From Corynebacterium sp. ACRPH (GTDB taxonomy: Bacteria; Actinomycetota; Actinomycetes; Mycobacteriales; Mycobacteriaceae), in assembly GCF_022347285.1 (NCBI RefSeq), contig NZ_JAKRND010000010.1, forward strand, positions 1 to 64,000: a DNA stretch of 64,000 nt. The letters are read 5' to 3'. The translations under genes were made by a program, and so were the position numbers. A model generated the notes under the pieces. The model did not search any database. It saw only the letters and a list, made by a program, of their open reading frames with translations, and was not told the DNA's origin. Below are positions 47,015 to 57,468 of this stretch, piece by piece. Position 1 is the stretch's first letter. Every line of letters starts with the position of its first letter.

Positions 47015-49363
47015 TTAAACCCCCATGCGCGTGAGGATCGCCTGGCCGCGCTCGCTAAACAGGCTGTCCAGCGGAACCTCGCCCTCCCACATGCTGCCGG
47101 AGAGGCGATCCTCCCACACGCCCTCGGGCAGGGCTACCGTCGTGTCCCCCCAGCCGTCGCGCAGGATGTCCAGCGGGCGGCGGGTGACGAGCGTGATGAC
47201 GTCCTCGCCGCGCAGGGTGCCCAGCACATGGCGTTCCATGGTGCCGGTGGCCATGACGGGCAGGTAGCTGGCCTCGTCCAGCTCGAACTGGTTGCGGATC
47301 TGCAGGGCAGTGGTGATGACGTACAGGCGCTCGTCGTCGGTGCTGCGCACGTCGCCGCGGGAAACGCGATCCAGGGCCTCCATGCGCTCGGCGAAGTCCA
47401 CCTTGCGGCGGTTGTCCGGGTCCACCAGTGAGTCGGTGAAGAACTCCGTGCCCTGGTAGATGTCGGGAATGCCCGGCCCCATGATCTGCAGCAGCTTCTT
47501 GGAGATGGAGACCACCTCCGCCGCCGGGGCGATCTCCGCGACGAACGCGGTGATGTCTTCGCCCTGATCGTCGATGGTGGAATCGATCCACTGGTGGATG
47601 GAGGTCTCGAACTCCTCGTTCACGTCGAACCAGGTGGTGTGCACACCCGCCTCGCGCATGGCCTTTTCCGCGTAGGCGTGGAGGCGCTCCCGCAGTTCGT
47701 CGGTGACGTTGCCGTCCACCGGCCATACACCGATCATGTTCTGCAGCAGGAAGTGGCAGGTGCCGCCGTCGACGTATTCGATGCCGTCGCACAGCTCAGC
47801 GAAGCGCTCGGCGGATTCGGTGATGCAGCTGATGCGGCTGCGCACGTCCTCCCCGCGCTTCGTGTCGTGGGTCGTGAGCGCGGTCATCGCCTTTGGCCAC
47901 AGGCGGGCGCGCTCGGCCTGCAGTAGGTGGAACTCGGCGGGGGAAACGCCGAAGCGGCCCGGCGCACCGCCGACCTCCTGCAGGCTCACCAGGCGGGAGC
48001 CGCGGTAGAAGGCGGTATCCTCCACGCCTTTGGCCATCACCGCACCGCAGACCTGGGCGAAGCGCACGTTCGCCTCACCGCGGGAGATCAGGGCGGTGGC
48101 GATCAGGTCCAGCGCGTCGGCGCGCTCCGGGTAGCGGATGATCATTTGGGCGATCGCGGTGCTGGTCACGCGGGATAGGGATTCGTAGTCCGCGCGGTAG
48201 ACCGGCATGGAGGCGATCAGTTCGATCAGGGTTTCGCGCAGCTCCTCGTCGGACACGGCCTCGCCGGAGGTGGACCAGTTGTCGCTGCGCACGGCGCGGG
48301 CCAGGCGGCGCACCTCGGCCGCGAGCTCCTGCCCGGCGACCTCGGACTTCAGCTCGTATTCGGCCTTCTCGAAGGCCTCTGCGTCCCACTCCGAGCCGGT
48401 CACGTCCAGCGCTAGGTTGGCCATGGTGCCCACGGCCGGGCGGTGAACGAACACGCCGTCCAGCTCGCGTAGCGCGTCGTAGCCGGTGGTGCCGTCGACC
48501 GTCAGGCGGGGATCCAGCGGCTCGGTGACCCCGAGGATCTTCTCCACCAGCAGCCAGCGCTCGTCGCCGATCAGCTTGCGCAGCTGCTTTAAGTAATTGA
48601 AGGGATCCGCCAGGCCATCCGGGTGGTCCACGCGCACACCGTCGATGATGTCCGCCGCGATCAGTTGGTTCAGGATGCGGTGGGAGTGCTCGAACACCAC
48701 CGGGTCTTCCTGCCTCAAGCCCGCCAGCCCGTTGATGCTGAAGAAGCGGCGGTAGTTGATCACCCCGTCGCGCCAGTACATCAGGCGGTAGTGCTGGCGG
48801 TCGTGCACCTCCTGCGGGGTGCCGCCGAGCGTGCCCTCGGCGATGGGGAAGCGGTTGTCGTAGTAGCACAGCACCGGTTCTGTGCCCTTTGTGCCCTCTT
48901 CGATCCGCAGTTTTGCGACATCGTCCTCGCTGCCCAGCACCGGCAGGCCCAGTCGCCCGCCCGCACCGTTGTCCTCGGACCAGTCCACGTCGAAGTACTC
49001 CGCGTACTCGGACTCCTTGCCGTTCTTCAGCAGGTCCCACCACCAGGGGTTCAGCTGCGGATCGTCCACGCCGACGTGGTTCGGCACGATGTCTAACAGC
49101 AGCTTGATACCTGCTTCGTGGGCCTTTTCGGCCAGGGATCGCAGACCGTCGATGCCCCCGAGCTCAGGGTTAATGACAGACGGGTCGGTGACGTCGTAGC
49201 CGTGGGTGGATTCCTTCGGCGCTTGCATCACCGGGGAGAGGTAGAGGTGCGAAACACCGAGGCGGGAAAAGTAGGGCAGGTGATCTTCCGCATCTGCGAA
49301 AGTGAAGGCTTGGGTGGGGTCGGATCCAGGTCCGCGGAGCTGAAGGCGATAGGTCGCTGACAT
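47015..49363 (-). CDS. treY: Maltooligosyltrehalose synthase TreY
   Basis: TreY (GH13) rearranges the reducing-end alpha-1,4 bond of maltooligosaccharides to alpha,alpha-1,1, giving the TreZ substrate. The 782-residue product has the early barrel segments YRLQLRGPGSDPTQAFTFADAEDHLPYF and GVSHLYLSPV. The motif DIVPNHVGVDDPQLNPWWWD, RVDHPDGLADPFNYL with the nucleophile Asp, and LLVEKIL with the acid Glu follow. LTTHDTKRGEDVRSR is also present. It lies in a minus-strand operon, 18 bp after the BRCT gene and 3 bp before relS, while treZ is a separate unit about 2.4 kb away. Confidence 0.96.
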   Translation of the reverse strand: MSATYRLQLRGPGSDPTQAFTFADAEDHLPYFSRLGVSHLYLSPVMQAPKESTHGYDVTDPSVINPELGGIDGLRSLAEKAHEAGIKLLLDIVPNHVGVDDPQLNPWWWDLLKNGKESEYAEYFDVDWSEDNGAGGRLGLPVLGSEDDVAKLRIEEGTKGTEPVLCYYDNRFPIAEGTLGGTPQEVHDRQHYRLMYWRDGVINYRRFFSINGLAGLRQEDPVVFEHSHRILNQLIAADIIDGVRVDHPDGLADPFNYLKQLRKLIGDERWLLVEKILGVTEPLDPRLTVDGTTGYDALRELDGVFVHRPAVGTMANLALDVTGSEWDAEAFEKAEYELKSEVAGQELAAEVRRLARAVRSDNWSTSGEAVSDEELRETLIELIASMPVYRADYESLSRVTSTAIAQMIIRYPERADALDLIATALISRGEANVRFAQVCGAVMAKGVEDTAFYRGSRLVSLQEVGGAPGRFGVSPAEFHLLQAERARLWPKAMTALTTHDTKRGEDVRSRISCITESAERFAELCDGIEYVDGGTCHFLLQNMIGVWPVDGNVTDELRERLHAYAEKAMREAGVHTTWFDVNEEFETSIHQWIDSTIDDQGEDITAFVAEIAPAAEVVSISKKLLQIMGPGIPDIYQGTEFFTDSLVDPDNRRKVDFAERMEALDRVSRGDVRSTDDERLYVITTALQIRNQFELDEASYLPVMATGTMERHVLGTLRGEDVITLVTRRPLDILRDGWGDTTVALPEGVWEDRLSGSMWEGEVPLDSLFSERGQAILTRMGV

Positions 49364-49381
49364 GCTCTCTAGGCTACTTGC

Positions 49382-50173
49382 CTACTTGATTAGCTGCAGG
49401 AACTCCTGGAAGCCGATGATCTGCAGCTCCTGGCCCTTATCCTGCAGCTCGCGGGCGCGCTTTTCCTTCGAGGTCATGGAGTGCCATTCGCCGACGATCA
49501 GCATCGTCGTCTTCTTCGTCACGTTCTTGGCCACCACACCGCCGCGGGAGGCGATCATGTCCCACACCTCGCCCTTGTCGTAGGGCTCCACGTCGCCGGT
49601 CACGCACACCGTCTGCCCGTAGATGGGGCCGTCGATGTCCGCCTCCTCGTTCGTCTCGGGGACTTCGTCCGGGGTGGCTACCTTCGCCCACGGCGCCGGC
49701 GAGCGCTGCTGTGTCTTCTTTGAGGTCTTCTTTGGTGACGCCCCCTCGTCCCCACCGCCGGTGGATTCAGCGGAGCTGACCCAGTCCGCGGCGGAGATCT
49801 CTGTGTTCTCAGTGCCCTCAGAGCCTGCAGAGCCAGCAGCGCCTGCCCCAGCAGATCCCGCCCCGGCATCTAGGGGGTAGCCGGCCTGCAGGTTGGTGAG
49901 CTGAAGATCCAGCGCGGCGAACTCCTCGGTCTGCGAGGGAGAGAAGTTCACGCGGGGACGTTCGGCGTCAAAAAGCAATTGGATGTACCCCGGCGAACAG
50001 CCTTCGGGCGCCTGCTTGTACCAGCCGATGAGCTCGTCGGCGGGGCGAGCGGCATCCGGGTACAGCGAGGAAGCCAGCGGCGAGCGGGTCACCCGGATCT
50101 CCTCTGTGGTAAGGGTGACTTCCGCGCCGCGGGCGGGGAAGGCTGCAGGGGAGGGGGACGAAGCGGCGGCCAT
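49382..50173 (-). CDS. BRCT-domain protein of unknown function
   Basis: The 263-residue protein has an N-terminal region (about 15-100, VTLTTEEIRVTRSPLASSLYP and PGYIQLLFDAERPRVNFSPSQ). This region resembles segments found beside exonuclease domains in corynebacteria, though I cannot name the family. A low-complexity linker (about 102-165, AGAGSAGAGAAGSAGSEG and KKTSKKTQQ) follows, then a BRCT domain (183-263, GPIYGQTVCVTGDVEP, GGVVAKNVTKKTTMLIVG). BRCT domains bind proteins or DNA ends. It starts 2 bp after the glgX stop, an unexpected partner for glycogen genes. Confidence 0.8.
   Translation of the reverse strand: MAAASSPSPAAFPARGAEVTLTTEEIRVTRSPLASSLYPDAARPADELIGWYKQAPEGCSPGYIQLLFDAERPRVNFSPSQTEEFAALDLQLTNLQAGYPLDAGAGSAGAGAAGSAGSEGTENTEISAADWVSSAESTGGGDEGASPKKTSKKTQQRSPAPWAKVATPDEVPETNEEADIDGPIYGQTVCVTGDVEPYDKGEVWDMIASRGGVVAKNVTKKTTMLIVGEWHSMTSKEKRARELQDKGQELQIIGFQEFLQLIK
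49730..49744 (-). repeat. Recurrent motif GGGGCGTCACCAAAG, copy in BRCT gene
   Basis: Identical over 15 bases to 46586-46600 in relS. Here it encodes GASPK in the disordered linker. The two proteins are unrelated, so the identity is at DNA level. Confidence 0.5.
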
Positions 50174-50175
50174 GC

Positions 50176-52380
<2,205 letters not shown>

Positions 52381-52387
52381 GGCCACC

Positions 52388-52393
52388 ATTCTA
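52388..52393 (-). promoter_or_regulatory. -10 box of glgX (TAGAAT)
   Basis: On the minus strand TAGAAT lies 7 bp before ATG 52380 and overlaps the tetR stop codon. It is close to the actinobacterial -10 consensus and predicts a leaderless glgX transcript. Confidence 0.55.
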
Positions 52394-52978
52394 ACGGCTA
52401 AGACCGCGCAGTATTGTTTCTACTCCCAGCACTACTTCCTGGCGTGCGCGAGCTTCGGAAGGCGCACCTTGTTCCTGTTCCTGGTCTTTATCCTGTTTCT
52501 GTTCGCCCACTGACGCCCCCAAATTCACGGCGACGCTTTGGCGGGCCTGGAGTTCCAGCACAGAACCGAAAACAAAGCGCAGGAGGAGCTTCGCGCTGTC
52601 CAACGCGCTGTGTTCCTCACTGTGCTCTGTGCCCAGCTCCGCGCTGAGCTCTGCACTTACTTCCTCGGCCAAGTCCCGGTCAAGCGTCCCGCTGGCCACC
52701 GCCGCCAGCGTGATGTCGGCACCGTCGCGCAGGGAGGTGAGGGCGTCAAAAAGAAAAGAACAATAATCCGCCGCACTGCCGGGGCGGGCGGGCACGGCGG
52801 TGAGGATCGACTCGGCGATACCTCCCAAAAGCGCCTGCTTGTTGGGGAAATGCCAGTACAGGGCGCCAGGGGCGACGTCGAGAGCGCGGGCGAGCCGCCG
52901 CATCGTGAGGTCGGCCAGGCCGTACTGCTGCAGGATGTCGACTGCGGTGCTCACGATTTTCTTGCGGTTTAACTGCAC
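52391..52978 (-). CDS. TetR-family transcriptional regulator
   Basis: From GTG 52978 the product is 195 residues, the usual TetR size. The N-terminal helix-turn-helix reads [45 protein letters not shown], split over residues 3-47. The ligand domain has a TetR_C-like region but ends in unusual low-complexity stretches ([16 protein letters not shown] and [13 protein letters not shown]). I prefer GTG 52978 over ATG 53023 because TACCCT ends 8 bp before the GTG. The ATG would also overlap the divergent lipoprotein start. It may regulate the lipoprotein or the glgX operon 10 bp downstream. Confidence 0.85.
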   Translation of the reverse strand: MQLNRKKIVSTAVDILQQYGLADLTMRRLARALDVAPGALYWHFPNKQALLGGIAESILTAVPARPGSAADYCSFLFDALTSLRDGADITLAAVASGTLDRDLAEEVSAELSAELGTEHSEEHSALDSAKLLLRFVFGSVLELQARQSVAVNLGASVGEQKQDKDQEQEQGAPSEARARQEVVLGVETILRGLSR

Positions 52979-52986
52979 GGTGTCCA

Positions 52987-53014
52987 AGGGTAGTGGACTA
53001 CATTGCCGTAGGGT
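52987..53014. promoter_or_regulatory. Divergent leaderless promoters (tetR / lipoprotein)
   Basis: On the minus strand TACCCT (complement of 52987-52992) ends 8 bp before the tetR GTG at 52978. On the plus strand TAGGGT (53009-53014) ends 7 bp before the lipoprotein ATG at 53022. The TetR protein could control both from this 43-bp gap. Confidence 0.5.
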
Positions 53015-53021
53015 GAGCGAC

Positions 53022-53588
53022 ATGAAGATTCGGAAGACATGCCTAGCCGCCCTGTGTACCCTGCCCCTCGCACTCACGGCGTGCGGATCCGACGACGGAG
53101 AAAACAGCGGCGAGTCGAGTCACGCGGACGAAGCAAACCAGGCTGACCAAGCCGCCCCGACCGAAGAAGCGATGCCCGAAGGGCCGGTCTACGCAACCCC
53201 GGCCAGCGACGAAGACAAGCAGCAGATCGTCAACCTGCTGCACGAGCTGAGCAACGGTGCCCGACCCATGGACGAGTACCTGCACTGGACCATCGACAAC
53301 ACCTGCCGAGCCGACATCGAGCAGCAGGGCGGCGAGGAAGCCGCGCGTGAACAGGCCGATGCCTCCGCCGGGCAGGGCAACTTCGACGAACAGCCGGGCC
53401 GCACCCCAAACATCACCGACATCCAGGAAGTGATGGCCGAGGGTGACAACGCACACGCCACGGTCACCATCTCCGAGGCCGAGCGCGAGGACTCCAACCG
53501 CATGTACTTCAAGCGCGAGGACGAGAAGTGGAAGTTCTGTCACGCCGTGGGCATGCCAGAAACCGCGGAAACCCAGGACGGCGAGTAG
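53022..53588 (+). CDS. Putative lipoprotein, 188 aa
   Basis: The product begins MKIRKTCLAALCTLPLALTAC, a short lipoprotein signal with lipobox LTAC (Cys about 21). A Glu/Asp/Ala-rich linker (22-60) follows, then a compact domain of about 120 residues with DEDKQQIVNLLHELSNG, NITDIQEVMAEGDNAHATVTI and FKREDEKWKFC. The layout resembles NTF2-like small lipoproteins, as at 30066. It is divergent from tetR and 10 bp ahead of the DUF2567-like gene. The function is unknown. Confidence 0.83.
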   Translation: MKIRKTCLAALCTLPLALTACGSDDGENSGESSHADEANQADQAAPTEEAMPEGPVYATPASDEDKQQIVNLLHELSNGARPMDEYLHWTIDNTCRADIEQQGGEEAAREQADASAGQGNFDEQPGRTPNITDIQEVMAEGDNAHATVTISEAEREDSNRMYFKREDEKWKFCHAVGMPETAETQDGE

Positions 53589-53598
53589 GTCTAGCGCA

Positions 53599-54108
53599 TT
53601 GAGCAGAAGTTTCAAGATCCCCCGCCCGATCGGGGAGGCGGCGCAGGTCCTCTTTATTACCCTGGTGAGCTTCCTGCTGCTGGGAGTGCTGTGGGGTGTG
53701 ATCCACCCGACCTCCGAGCTAGTGGTGGCCGCCGACGGCGGTGCGGAAATCGCGCCGGGAACCGAGGATGCCTCGTTCCGCGGGTTTACCTACTACGTGG
53801 CGCTGACGGCGCTGGGTGGAATTGCGGTGGCGCTGTGGGCGTTTCGCACGCGCATGCGGGGGCTGCTCATGATGCTGTGGACTACCCTTGCTGTGCTGTG
53901 GGGCGCCGTGGCGGCCTGGGCGGTGGGCGTCAGCGTGGCCGAGAGGCTGTACGCAGACCCGCTCCCGGAGCACCCGCAGGCGGGAGATGTCTTCCACATT
54001 CTGGACGCCGCGGGCCCCTCTGTGGGGATGGTCGTGGCCCCGGCGCTGGCGCTGATCGTCTACTGGATGGCGACGATTTTCGCCGACCCGGAAGACTTTG
54101 AGGATTAG
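53599..54108 (+). CDS. DUF2567-like membrane protein
   Basis: From TTG 53599 the 169-residue protein has four hydrophobic segments (about 15-38, 63-82, 88-110 and 138-158). The start MSRSFKIPRPIGEAAQVLFI and an extracytoplasmic loop (EIAPGTEDASFRGFTYY) are visible. Layout and start resemble actinobacterial DUF2567 proteins of unknown role. No strong ribosome site precedes the TTG; coupling to the lipoprotein stop 10 bp upstream is likely. nadA follows after 34 bp. Confidence 0.75.
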   Translation: MSRSFKIPRPIGEAAQVLFITLVSFLLLGVLWGVIHPTSELVVAADGGAEIAPGTEDASFRGFTYYVALTALGGIAVALWAFRTRMRGLLMMLWTTLAVLWGAVAAWAVGVSVAERLYADPLPEHPQAGDVFHILDAAGPSVGMVVAPALALIVYWMATIFADPEDFED

Positions 54109-54130
54109 GTAGAAACGCGCTGCTAGGGAC

Positions 54131-54136
54131 TAAAGT
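54131..54136 (+). promoter_or_regulatory. -10 box of nadA (TAAAGT)
   Basis: TAAAGT ends 6 bp before the nadA ATG at 54143. The intervening GGGGGA could also serve as a ribosome site if transcription starts farther upstream. Confidence 0.4.
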
Positions 54137-54142
54137 GGGGGA

Positions 54143-55171
54143 ATGCTAAACAAAACCATAGAGAGTATCACTCGCGTGGATGGCCTCTGGACCATGCCGG
54201 ATAGCATCTCCACCGACGAGTGGGCCGCGGAAGTCCGCCGGCTGAAGGAACAGAAGAATGCGCTGATTCTGGCGCACAACTACCAGCTGCCGGAGATCCA
54301 GGACATTGCCGACCACACCGGCGATTCCCTCGCCCTGTCGCGCATCGCGGCGGAGACGGACGCCGACGTGATCGTCTTCTGTGGCGTGCACTTTATGGCC
54401 GAGACGGCGAAGATCCTGTCGCCGGAAAAGACTGTTCTTATTCCTGACGCCAACGCGGGGTGCTCCCTGGCCGATTCCCTTAGCGCCGACGAGCTGCGCG
54501 AGTGGAAGGCCGAGCACCCGGGGGCCGTGGTGGTCAGCTACGTCAACACCACCGCCGATGTGAAAGCGCTGACGGACATCTGCTGCACCAGCTCCAACGC
54601 GGTGGACGTGGTGGCCAGCCTGCCGGAGGATCAGGAGGTGCTGTTCGGCCCCGACCAGTTCCTCGGCGCGCACGTGCGCCGCGAGACCGGGCGAGACAAC
54701 ATCCACGTCTGGGCGGGCGAGTGCCACGTGCACGCCGGCATCTCCGGCCAGGAGCTGAGCCAGCAGGCGCACGACAACCCGACGGCGGACCTGTTTATCC
54801 ACCCGGAGTGCGGCTGCGCCAACTCCGCCATCTACCTGGCGGGCGAGGGCATCGTGGAGCCGGAGCGGGTGAAGATGCTCTCCACCGGCGACATGATCTC
54901 GCAGGCCAAGTCCACCAACCAGTCCACCGTGCTGGTGGCCACCGAGGTTGGCATGCTGCACCAGCTGCGCCAGGCCAACCCAGAGGTGGACTTCCGCGCC
55001 GTGAACGATTGGGCGGCCTGCACGTACATGAAGATGATCACCCCGGCGGCCCTGCTGCGCTGCCTGGCGCTGGGCGAGGACGAGGTGACGGTGGACGAGG
55101 AGACCGCCGCCGCGGCCCGCCGTTCCGTGGAGCGCATGATCGCCATCGGCAACCCGGGAAGCGGGGAGTAG
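54143..55171 (+). CDS. nadA: Quinolinate synthase NadA
   Basis: NadA condenses iminoaspartate with dihydroxyacetone phosphate to quinolinate using a 4Fe-4S cluster. The 342-residue protein has three pseudo-repeated domains. Probable cluster cysteines lie in [21 protein letters not shown] and [10 protein letters not shown]. Other motifs are [24 protein letters not shown] and [10 protein letters not shown]. The stop is 2 bp from the nadC start. No L-aspartate oxidase (nadB) gene accompanies it, so iminoaspartate must come from an enzyme encoded elsewhere. Confidence 0.97.
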   Translation: MLNKTIESITRVDGLWTMPDSISTDEWAAEVRRLKEQKNALILAHNYQLPEIQDIADHTGDSLALSRIAAETDADVIVFCGVHFMAETAKILSPEKTVLIPDANAGCSLADSLSADELREWKAEHPGAVVVSYVNTTADVKALTDICCTSSNAVDVVASLPEDQEVLFGPDQFLGAHVRRETGRDNIHVWAGECHVHAGISGQELSQQAHDNPTADLFIHPECGCANSAIYLAGEGIVEPERVKMLSTGDMISQAKSTNQSTVLVATEVGMLHQLRQANPEVDFRAVNDWAACTYMKMITPAALLRCLALGEDEVTVDEETAAAARRSVERMIAIGNPGSGE

Positions 55172-55173
55172 GC

Positions 55174-56094
55174 GTGGAGCAGCAAGACCTGGAGCTTCCC
55201 TACCCGGCACAGCTCACCGACCCGTCCCGCATCCGTGCTGCGTATCTGCGCATGGCCAAGGTCGCGCTGGAGGAGGACTTCGGCGATGGTGCGGACGTCA
55301 GCACCCTGGCGACGGTGCCCGCCGACGCGACTGGCACGAAGGTCATGCGTGCCAGGCAGGCGGGTGTTATCAGCGGACTGGATGCGCTGGCCATCGTCGC
55401 GGAGGTCGCCGACGAGCGGCACGTGGAGTTCGTCCCGCTGGTCGCCGACGGCGACCGCGTGGAGGCCGGGGCCGAGGTCGCCCGAGTGGAGGGCAAGATC
55501 CAGCACATCCTCATGCTCGAACGCACATTGCTGAACATCCTGAGCCATGCCTCCGGCATCGCCACCCAGACCCGCAAGTGGGTCGACGCAGTGGAGTCCA
55601 CGGCCACCAGCCCGCGTGGCTGCAAGGTTCGCGATTCCCGCAAGACCTTGCCCGGCATGCGCATGCTGGAAAAACGAGCGATCGTCCACGGCGGTGGCTA
55701 CCCACACCGCTACAACCTGGGCGACCAGGTGATGGTCAAGGACAACCACGTGGAGCTCTCGAGCGCCGCCGAAGCGTACGCGCGGGTGCGGGAGTTCTTG
55801 GGGGAGGACGCCACCACGTGGGTAGAGGTCGAGGTGGATACCCTGGACCAGCTCGCCGACCTGCTGGCGGAGGGCAAGGCTCACCCGCCGCAGGTGCTGC
55901 TGGATAACTTCACAGTGGAGGACACGCGCAAGGCCGTGGAGCTGCGCGACCAGCTGGCCCCGCAGGTGCTGTTGGAATCCTCCGGCGGGCTCACCCTGGA
56001 CGTAGCCGGGGATTACGCCGCCGCGGGCGTGGAGTCCGTGGCCGTGGGTGGGTTGACCCACAGCGTGCGGGCGCTGGACATCGGCCTGGACTAG
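55174..56094 (+). CDS. nadC: Nicotinate-nucleotide pyrophosphorylase NadC
   Basis: NadC converts quinolinate and PRPP to nicotinate mononucleotide with loss of CO2. I start it at GTG 55174, two bases after the nadA stop with GGGGAG upstream; the open frame before it overlaps nadA. The 306-residue enzyme shows ALEEDFGDGADVSTLATV, ERTLLNILSHASGIATQTRKWVDAV split over the barrel, and the basic active-site segment RDSRKTLPGMRMLEKRAIVHGGGYPHRYNL. VKDNH follows. It converges on the gene at 56107 with a 12-bp gap. Confidence 0.97.
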   Translation: MEQQDLELPYPAQLTDPSRIRAAYLRMAKVALEEDFGDGADVSTLATVPADATGTKVMRARQAGVISGLDALAIVAEVADERHVEFVPLVADGDRVEAGAEVARVEGKIQHILMLERTLLNILSHASGIATQTRKWVDAVESTATSPRGCKVRDSRKTLPGMRMLEKRAIVHGGGYPHRYNLGDQVMVKDNHVELSSAAEAYARVREFLGEDATTWVEVEVDTLDQLADLLAEGKAHPPQVLLDNFTVEDTRKAVELRDQLAPQVLLESSGGLTLDVAGDYAAAGVESVAVGGLTHSVRALDIGLD

Positions 56095-56106
56095 AGTTCT
56101 GGTCTT

Positions 56107-57375
56107 TTAGGCTTCCCAGCGTTCCAGCGCCGCGCGTCGGCGCTGGTCCAGCTCCGCGGCAATCTCCGCGTAGCCCAGCTCCGCGGCGGCGACTAGCGCC
56201 ATGGAATAGCCGCCGATGGTGCGCTCGTCGTCCGCGCTGAACTCCGACCACTCCGCCACCAGGCGGGCGTTCGCCAGAGCCTCCTCAAAGAGCCCGCAGT
56301 TTAGAGCTGCCTCCGCCAGGGTGTAGCGCAGGTTCAAAATGGCGGGGGATAGCGGGCAGCCCTCCGTGGCGGCCAGCTCCGCGCTGGCGAGCTCCCAGGC
56401 CTCGCCCTCGCGCCCCTCGCCGAGTAGCGCCATCGCCGCCAGACCCGCGCACTGCAGGGCGATCACCTCCGCATTCAGCTTCCCGGCCAGGCGTACGCAC
56501 TCCTTCCAATGATCCGCCACGGCGGCCAGGGAGGAATCCTCGCCGATGCTTTCGGTGGCTCGGAACATCTCGAAGTGCGCCAGCATGTCGTGCGCCTTAT
56601 AGAGGGAAACTATTTGCGCGTCCGTGCTGCCGCTCAGCAGGGAATCTTCCTCCAGCCGGTCGATCAGTGCAGTCACCCGGTCGTAGGCCTCCTCGCGCCG
56701 CCCGCGGAACCATGCCTCCTGGGCGAACCACAGCTGCCGGTCGGCCGTGCTCGGGGGTTTCGAGCCGAACCTCCGCACCAGTTGGGCGAAGGTGTCGGCG
56801 AAGTCGAAGGCTGTGGCGTCATTGTCAGCGCCCCCATCGGCGTCATCGGAAGAACCAGAAAGATTCGTGGCCACCGCAAAGCCCGTCGTGGCGGCCGAGG
56901 TCAACCGCGCGGCGATCGACCTGGGCAGGTCGCGGTGGGTGATGTGCGGCGCCTCGGCGAGGGTGGGGGAATCCGGATCCAGGCGAAAGTCGGCGAAACC
57001 CTGGGCTAGTTGTGCCAGCATTTCGCGCGGCGAGTGCAGCACGGCCAAGGTGGCGGGGCGCTCCTGAAGAGTCAGCGACTGGTGAGCCAGCAGCGCCAAA
57101 GCCTCCAGCGCCAGCGCGTGATCGTCGTTACTGCGCGCCCACGCTCGCAGGTCCCGCAAGGCGGCGATGGCCTCGTCGGCAAAACCCAGGTGATCCGCGG
57201 CGCTGGCCCGCATGCTGTAGAACTCGCCCACCAGCTCGTCCGGCACCTCGTCGGGAGTGGCCAGCCAGTACTGCCGGGCGAAGTCGCTGGCCAGGCGCCA
57301 ACTCGTCGCCGCCGAAGCCCCCGATTGCGCGGCGGTGCGGCTGTCCCGGAGCAGTGAATGGAGTGTCTGGGCCAT
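56107..57375 (-). CDS. Unknown helical-repeat (TPR-like) protein, 422 aa
   Basis: I do not recognise a named family. The product is almost entirely helical and Ala/Glu/Leu-rich, with repeating pairs of amphipathic helices in the pattern of tetratricopeptide repeats. Examples are ADEAIAALRDLRAWARSNDDHALALEALALLAHQ and GREGEAWELASAELAATEG near the C-terminus, and ALNCGLFEEALANARLVAEW. A disordered acidic Ser/Asp insertion (GSSDDADGGADNDA) lies near 175-188. ATG 57375 has TAAAGT 7 bp upstream and no ribosome site. It is divergent from hisD, so the two share a regulatory gap. Confidence 0.75.
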   Translation of the reverse strand: MAQTLHSLLRDSRTAAQSGASAATSWRLASDFARQYWLATPDEVPDELVGEFYSMRASAADHLGFADEAIAALRDLRAWARSNDDHALALEALALLAHQSLTLQERPATLAVLHSPREMLAQLAQGFADFRLDPDSPTLAEAPHITHRDLPRSIAARLTSAATTGFAVATNLSGSSDDADGGADNDATAFDFADTFAQLVRRFGSKPPSTADRQLWFAQEAWFRGRREEAYDRVTALIDRLEEDSLLSGSTDAQIVSLYKAHDMLAHFEMFRATESIGEDSSLAAVADHWKECVRLAGKLNAEVIALQCAGLAAMALLGEGREGEAWELASAELAATEGCPLSPAILNLRYTLAEAALNCGLFEEALANARLVAEWSEFSADDERTIGGYSMALVAAAELGYAEIAAELDQRRRAALERWEA

Positions 57376-57382
57376 GGCGTAA

Positions 57383-57388
57383 ACTTTA
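57383..57388 (-). promoter_or_regulatory. -10 box of TPR-like gene (TAAAGT)
   Basis: On the minus strand TAAAGT ends 7 bp before ATG 57375; no ribosome site is present, so the mRNA is probably leaderless. Confidence 0.45.
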
Positions 57389-57410
57389 GCCGAGTACATA
57401 ACCGCACATA

Positions 57411-57450
57411 ATTATTCAGTATTAGCCAGTATTAATCAGTATTAATCAGT
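57411..57450. repeat. Four 10-bp tandem repeats upstream of hisD
   Basis: ATTATTCAGT, ATTAGCCAGT, ATTAATCAGT and ATTAATCAGT follow each other without spacing at 57411, 57421, 57431 and 57441. The period is one helical turn. TATTAAT at 57430-57436 and 57440-57446 could each serve as a -10 box for hisD, whose ribosome site AAGGAAG begins right after. This may be a multi-site operator or a variable promoter. Confidence 0.7.
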
Positions 57451-57468
57451 AAGGAAGCTGCGTACACG

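Noticed and set aside
52381..52389. ATG at 52389 as glgX start
   Set aside because: It falls inside the TAGAAT -10 box, so it would not be on a transcript starting at 52380.
52979..53077. Longer start of the TetR gene (ATG 53023 or beyond)
   Set aside because: It would overlap the start codon of the divergent lipoprotein gene and place the TACCCT -10 box inside the gene; GTG 52978 gives a normal TetR length.
57411..57450. CRISPR-like array
   Set aside because: The repeats are 10 bp and directly abutting without spacers, unlike CRISPR; no cas genes are present.
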